From QHWK01 sp035315685 (lineage in GTDB: Bacteria > Acidobacteriota > Vicinamibacteria > Vicinamibacterales > CAVVIG01), in NCBI GenBank assembly GCA_035315685.1, contig DATFXR010000816.1, positions 1-7,124 on the forward strand: DNA of 7,124 bases. The letters are read 5' to 3'. The notes below the pieces were generated by a model. It was not told where the DNA came from and ran no database searches. It saw only the letters and a program-made list of their open reading frames with translations. Made by a program: the position numbers and the translations under genes. Positions 6,085 to 7,124 of this stretch are shown one piece after another. Position 1 is the stretch's first letter. The number at the start of each line of letters is the position of its first letter.

Positions 6085-6103
6085 GCGGTGGATCGAACAC
6101 CGC
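6085..6103 (+). other. GC-rich hairpin between rhaM and the permease gene
   Basis: GCGGTG (6085-6090) and CACCGC (6098-6103) are perfect inverted repeats around a 7-base GATCGAA loop, in the 69-base gap between the two genes. No T-run follows, so it is not a standard intrinsic terminator. It could shape mRNA stability or the relative expression of the two genes; this is inferred. Confidence 0.4.
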
Positions 6104-6134
6104 AGCCCGACACGGATTCCGGTACCCTGACTGA

Positions 6135-7118
6135 ATGGAACGAGCAATCGTTGTCGAGACCGGCGCTGGACGCCCGCGCGTCGTCGCGACGCGCCGCCTC
6201 CTCGACGAGACCGCTGTCCTGGTCGGGCTGGTGCTGGTCCTCGGATTGTTCGGCGCGCTGATCGGCCCGCAGTTCTTTCGCGCAGCCAACCTCGAGCTGA
6301 TCGCGCGGCAGACCGTGATCGTCTGCGTCGCGGCGCTGGGCATGACCATGGTGATCGTGTCCGGCGGCATCGACCTCTCGGTTGGATCGGTCGTGGCGCT
6401 CAGCACGGTGGTCACCGCGGCGCTGCTTCAGCACCACGCCCCGACGCTGTCGGCCGCCGGCGCGATCGCGGCCGGCGCGGCCTGCGGCTTCGTCAACGGG
6501 GTGCTGATCACGCAACTGCGCGTCGTGCCGTTCATCGTGACGCTCGGCACGATGCTGCTCGTCCGCGGCGCCGCGAAGGGACTCGCCGACGAACGGCGTA
6601 TCGAAGCCCCGGTGACCTGGCTGAACACGCTGCTGCGGACGGTCCGCGACGGCAGCGGCGTGCTGCTGCCCACCGGGATCTGGATCACCGTCCTGCTCGC
6701 GATCGTCGTCGCGCTGACGCTGCGCTACACGCGCTTCGGACGGCATCTCTTCGCGGTCGGGTCGAGCGAGCGCACGGCGCGGCTCTGCGGTGTCCGCATC
6801 AGCCGCACGAAGATCGCCGTCTACACCATTGCCGGCAGCTTCGCGGCGCTGGCCGGGATCATGGAGTTCTCGAAGCTGTCGGTCGGGGATCCGACGGTGT
6901 CCATCGGCCTCGAGCTCGACGTCATCGCGGCAGTGATCATCGGCGGAGGCAGCCTGTCGGGCGGGAAGGGCAGCGTGATCGGCACCATCGCCGGCGCCGC
7001 GATCATGGCGGTCATTCAGATCGGCTGCTCGCAGCAGGGATTGCCGAACTGGGTTCAGCAGATCGTCACCGGGTCGATCATCGTCGGCGCCGTGGCGCTG
7101 GATCGGCTGCGGACGTGA
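6135..7118 (+). CDS. RbsC-type ABC sugar transporter permease
   Basis: This is the inner-membrane permease subunit of a carbohydrate-uptake ABC transporter of the ribose/xylose/rhamnose type (BPD_transp_2 family), length 327 as usual. Family signatures are GGIDLSVGSVVALS at 77-90, NGVLITxLRVVPFIVTLGTM at 121-140, the cytoplasmic coupling region RYTRFGRHLFAVGSSERTARLCGV at 197-220 and AAVIIGGGSLSGGKGSVIGT at 265-284. About eight to ten membrane helices are seen, for example at roughly 27-48, 58-77, 105-125, 131-148, 181-197, 228-246, 262-275 and 281-297. ATG 6135 directly follows an in-frame TGA (6132-6134) and lacks an obvious Shine-Dalgarno; the 26-residue N-terminus before the first helix is normal. 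Position behind the mutarotase suggests a 6-deoxy-sugar substrate. The ATPase and binding protein are not in the window and probably lie downstream. Confidence 0.93.
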   Translation: MERAIVVETGAGRPRVVATRRLLDETAVLVGLVLVLGLFGALIGPQFFRAANLELIARQTVIVCVAALGMTMVIVSGGIDLSVGSVVALSTVVTAALLQHHAPTLSAAGAIAAGAACGFVNGVLITQLRVVPFIVTLGTMLLVRGAAKGLADERRIEAPVTWLNTLLRTVRDGSGVLLPTGIWITVLLAIVVALTLRYTRFGRHLFAVGSSERTARLCGVRISRTKIAVYTIAGSFAALAGIMEFSKLSVGDPTVSIGLELDVIAAVIIGGGSLSGGKGSVIGTIAGAAIMAVIQIGCSQQGLPNWVQQIVTGSIIVGAVALDRLRT

Positions 7119-7124
7119 CGATCC
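7115..7124 (+). CDS. Possible start of the next operon gene (3' partial)
   Basis: GTG at 7115-7117 overlaps the permease stop as GTGA and opens a frame reading Met-Thr-Ile to the window edge. Four-base overlaps are common in such operons, and a transporter ATPase, binding protein or catabolic enzyme would be expected here. Three codons cannot prove a gene. Confidence 0.25.

Noticed and set aside
447..6469. Five copies of the octamer GCGATCGC (447, 3049, 5449, 5751, 6462), resembling the cyanobacterial HIP1 repeat
   Set aside because: This is far more than base composition alone would give, but all five fall in the same codon phase and encode Ala-Ile-Ala (GCG ATC GCx). Codon preference explains them without a repeat element; a genome-wide count against a codon-shuffled control would settle it.

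Overview
This 7.1 kb, GC-rich window looks like chromosomal DNA of a Gram-negative (diderm) bacterium. The evidence is a lipid A synthesis gene (lpxB), several proteins with signal peptides and a predicted outer-membrane beta-barrel. The flavour of the genes (secreted aldose 1-epimerase, matrixin with a carboxypeptidase-regulatory-like tail, lpxB next to a lipoprotein-sorting-like protein) recalls Acidobacteriota, perhaps Vicinamibacteria. That placement is inference from memory of such proteins, not a computed result.

Left part (1-3696, all + strand): the window opens inside a gene whose C-terminal end resembles a LolA-like / outer-membrane lipoprotein-sorting fold. It overlaps lpxB by 4 bases. 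About 20 bases after lpxB comes a run of three tightly packed genes for exported proteins: an unrecognised secreted beta-rich protein (1428-1973), a matrixin-type zinc metalloprotease (1970-2977, 4-base overlap) and a predicted outer-membrane beta-barrel (2977-3696, 1-base overlap). The run reads as one cell-envelope transcription unit.

Middle (3697-4490): a single gene with a very strong ribosome binding site encodes a DUF937-family protein. It converges with galM. The 52-base gap between them holds a short 9-base tandem repeat and a possible bidirectional hairpin.

Right part (4491-7124): galM (minus strand, apparently exported aldose 1-epimerase) is divergent from a sugar operon on the + strand. 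The operon starts with an L-rhamnose/L-fucose mutarotase (RhaM family), followed by an RbsC-type ABC sugar permease, and probably continues past the window edge (possible GTG start overlapping the permease stop). The divergent promoter region holds a perfect 14-base palindrome centred on ACCGGT, typical of LacI/GalR-family operators. The most economical reading is a repressor-controlled uptake and catabolism locus for a 6-deoxy sugar, with two different mutarotases on either side of the operator.

I saw no tRNA, rRNA, CRISPR array, insertion sequence or other mobile element. Most of the window is ordinary housekeeping and accessory metabolism, and I found no clear candidate for a wholly new system. 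The most testable points are the operator, the three-gene secreted cassette and an unusual residue in LpxB.
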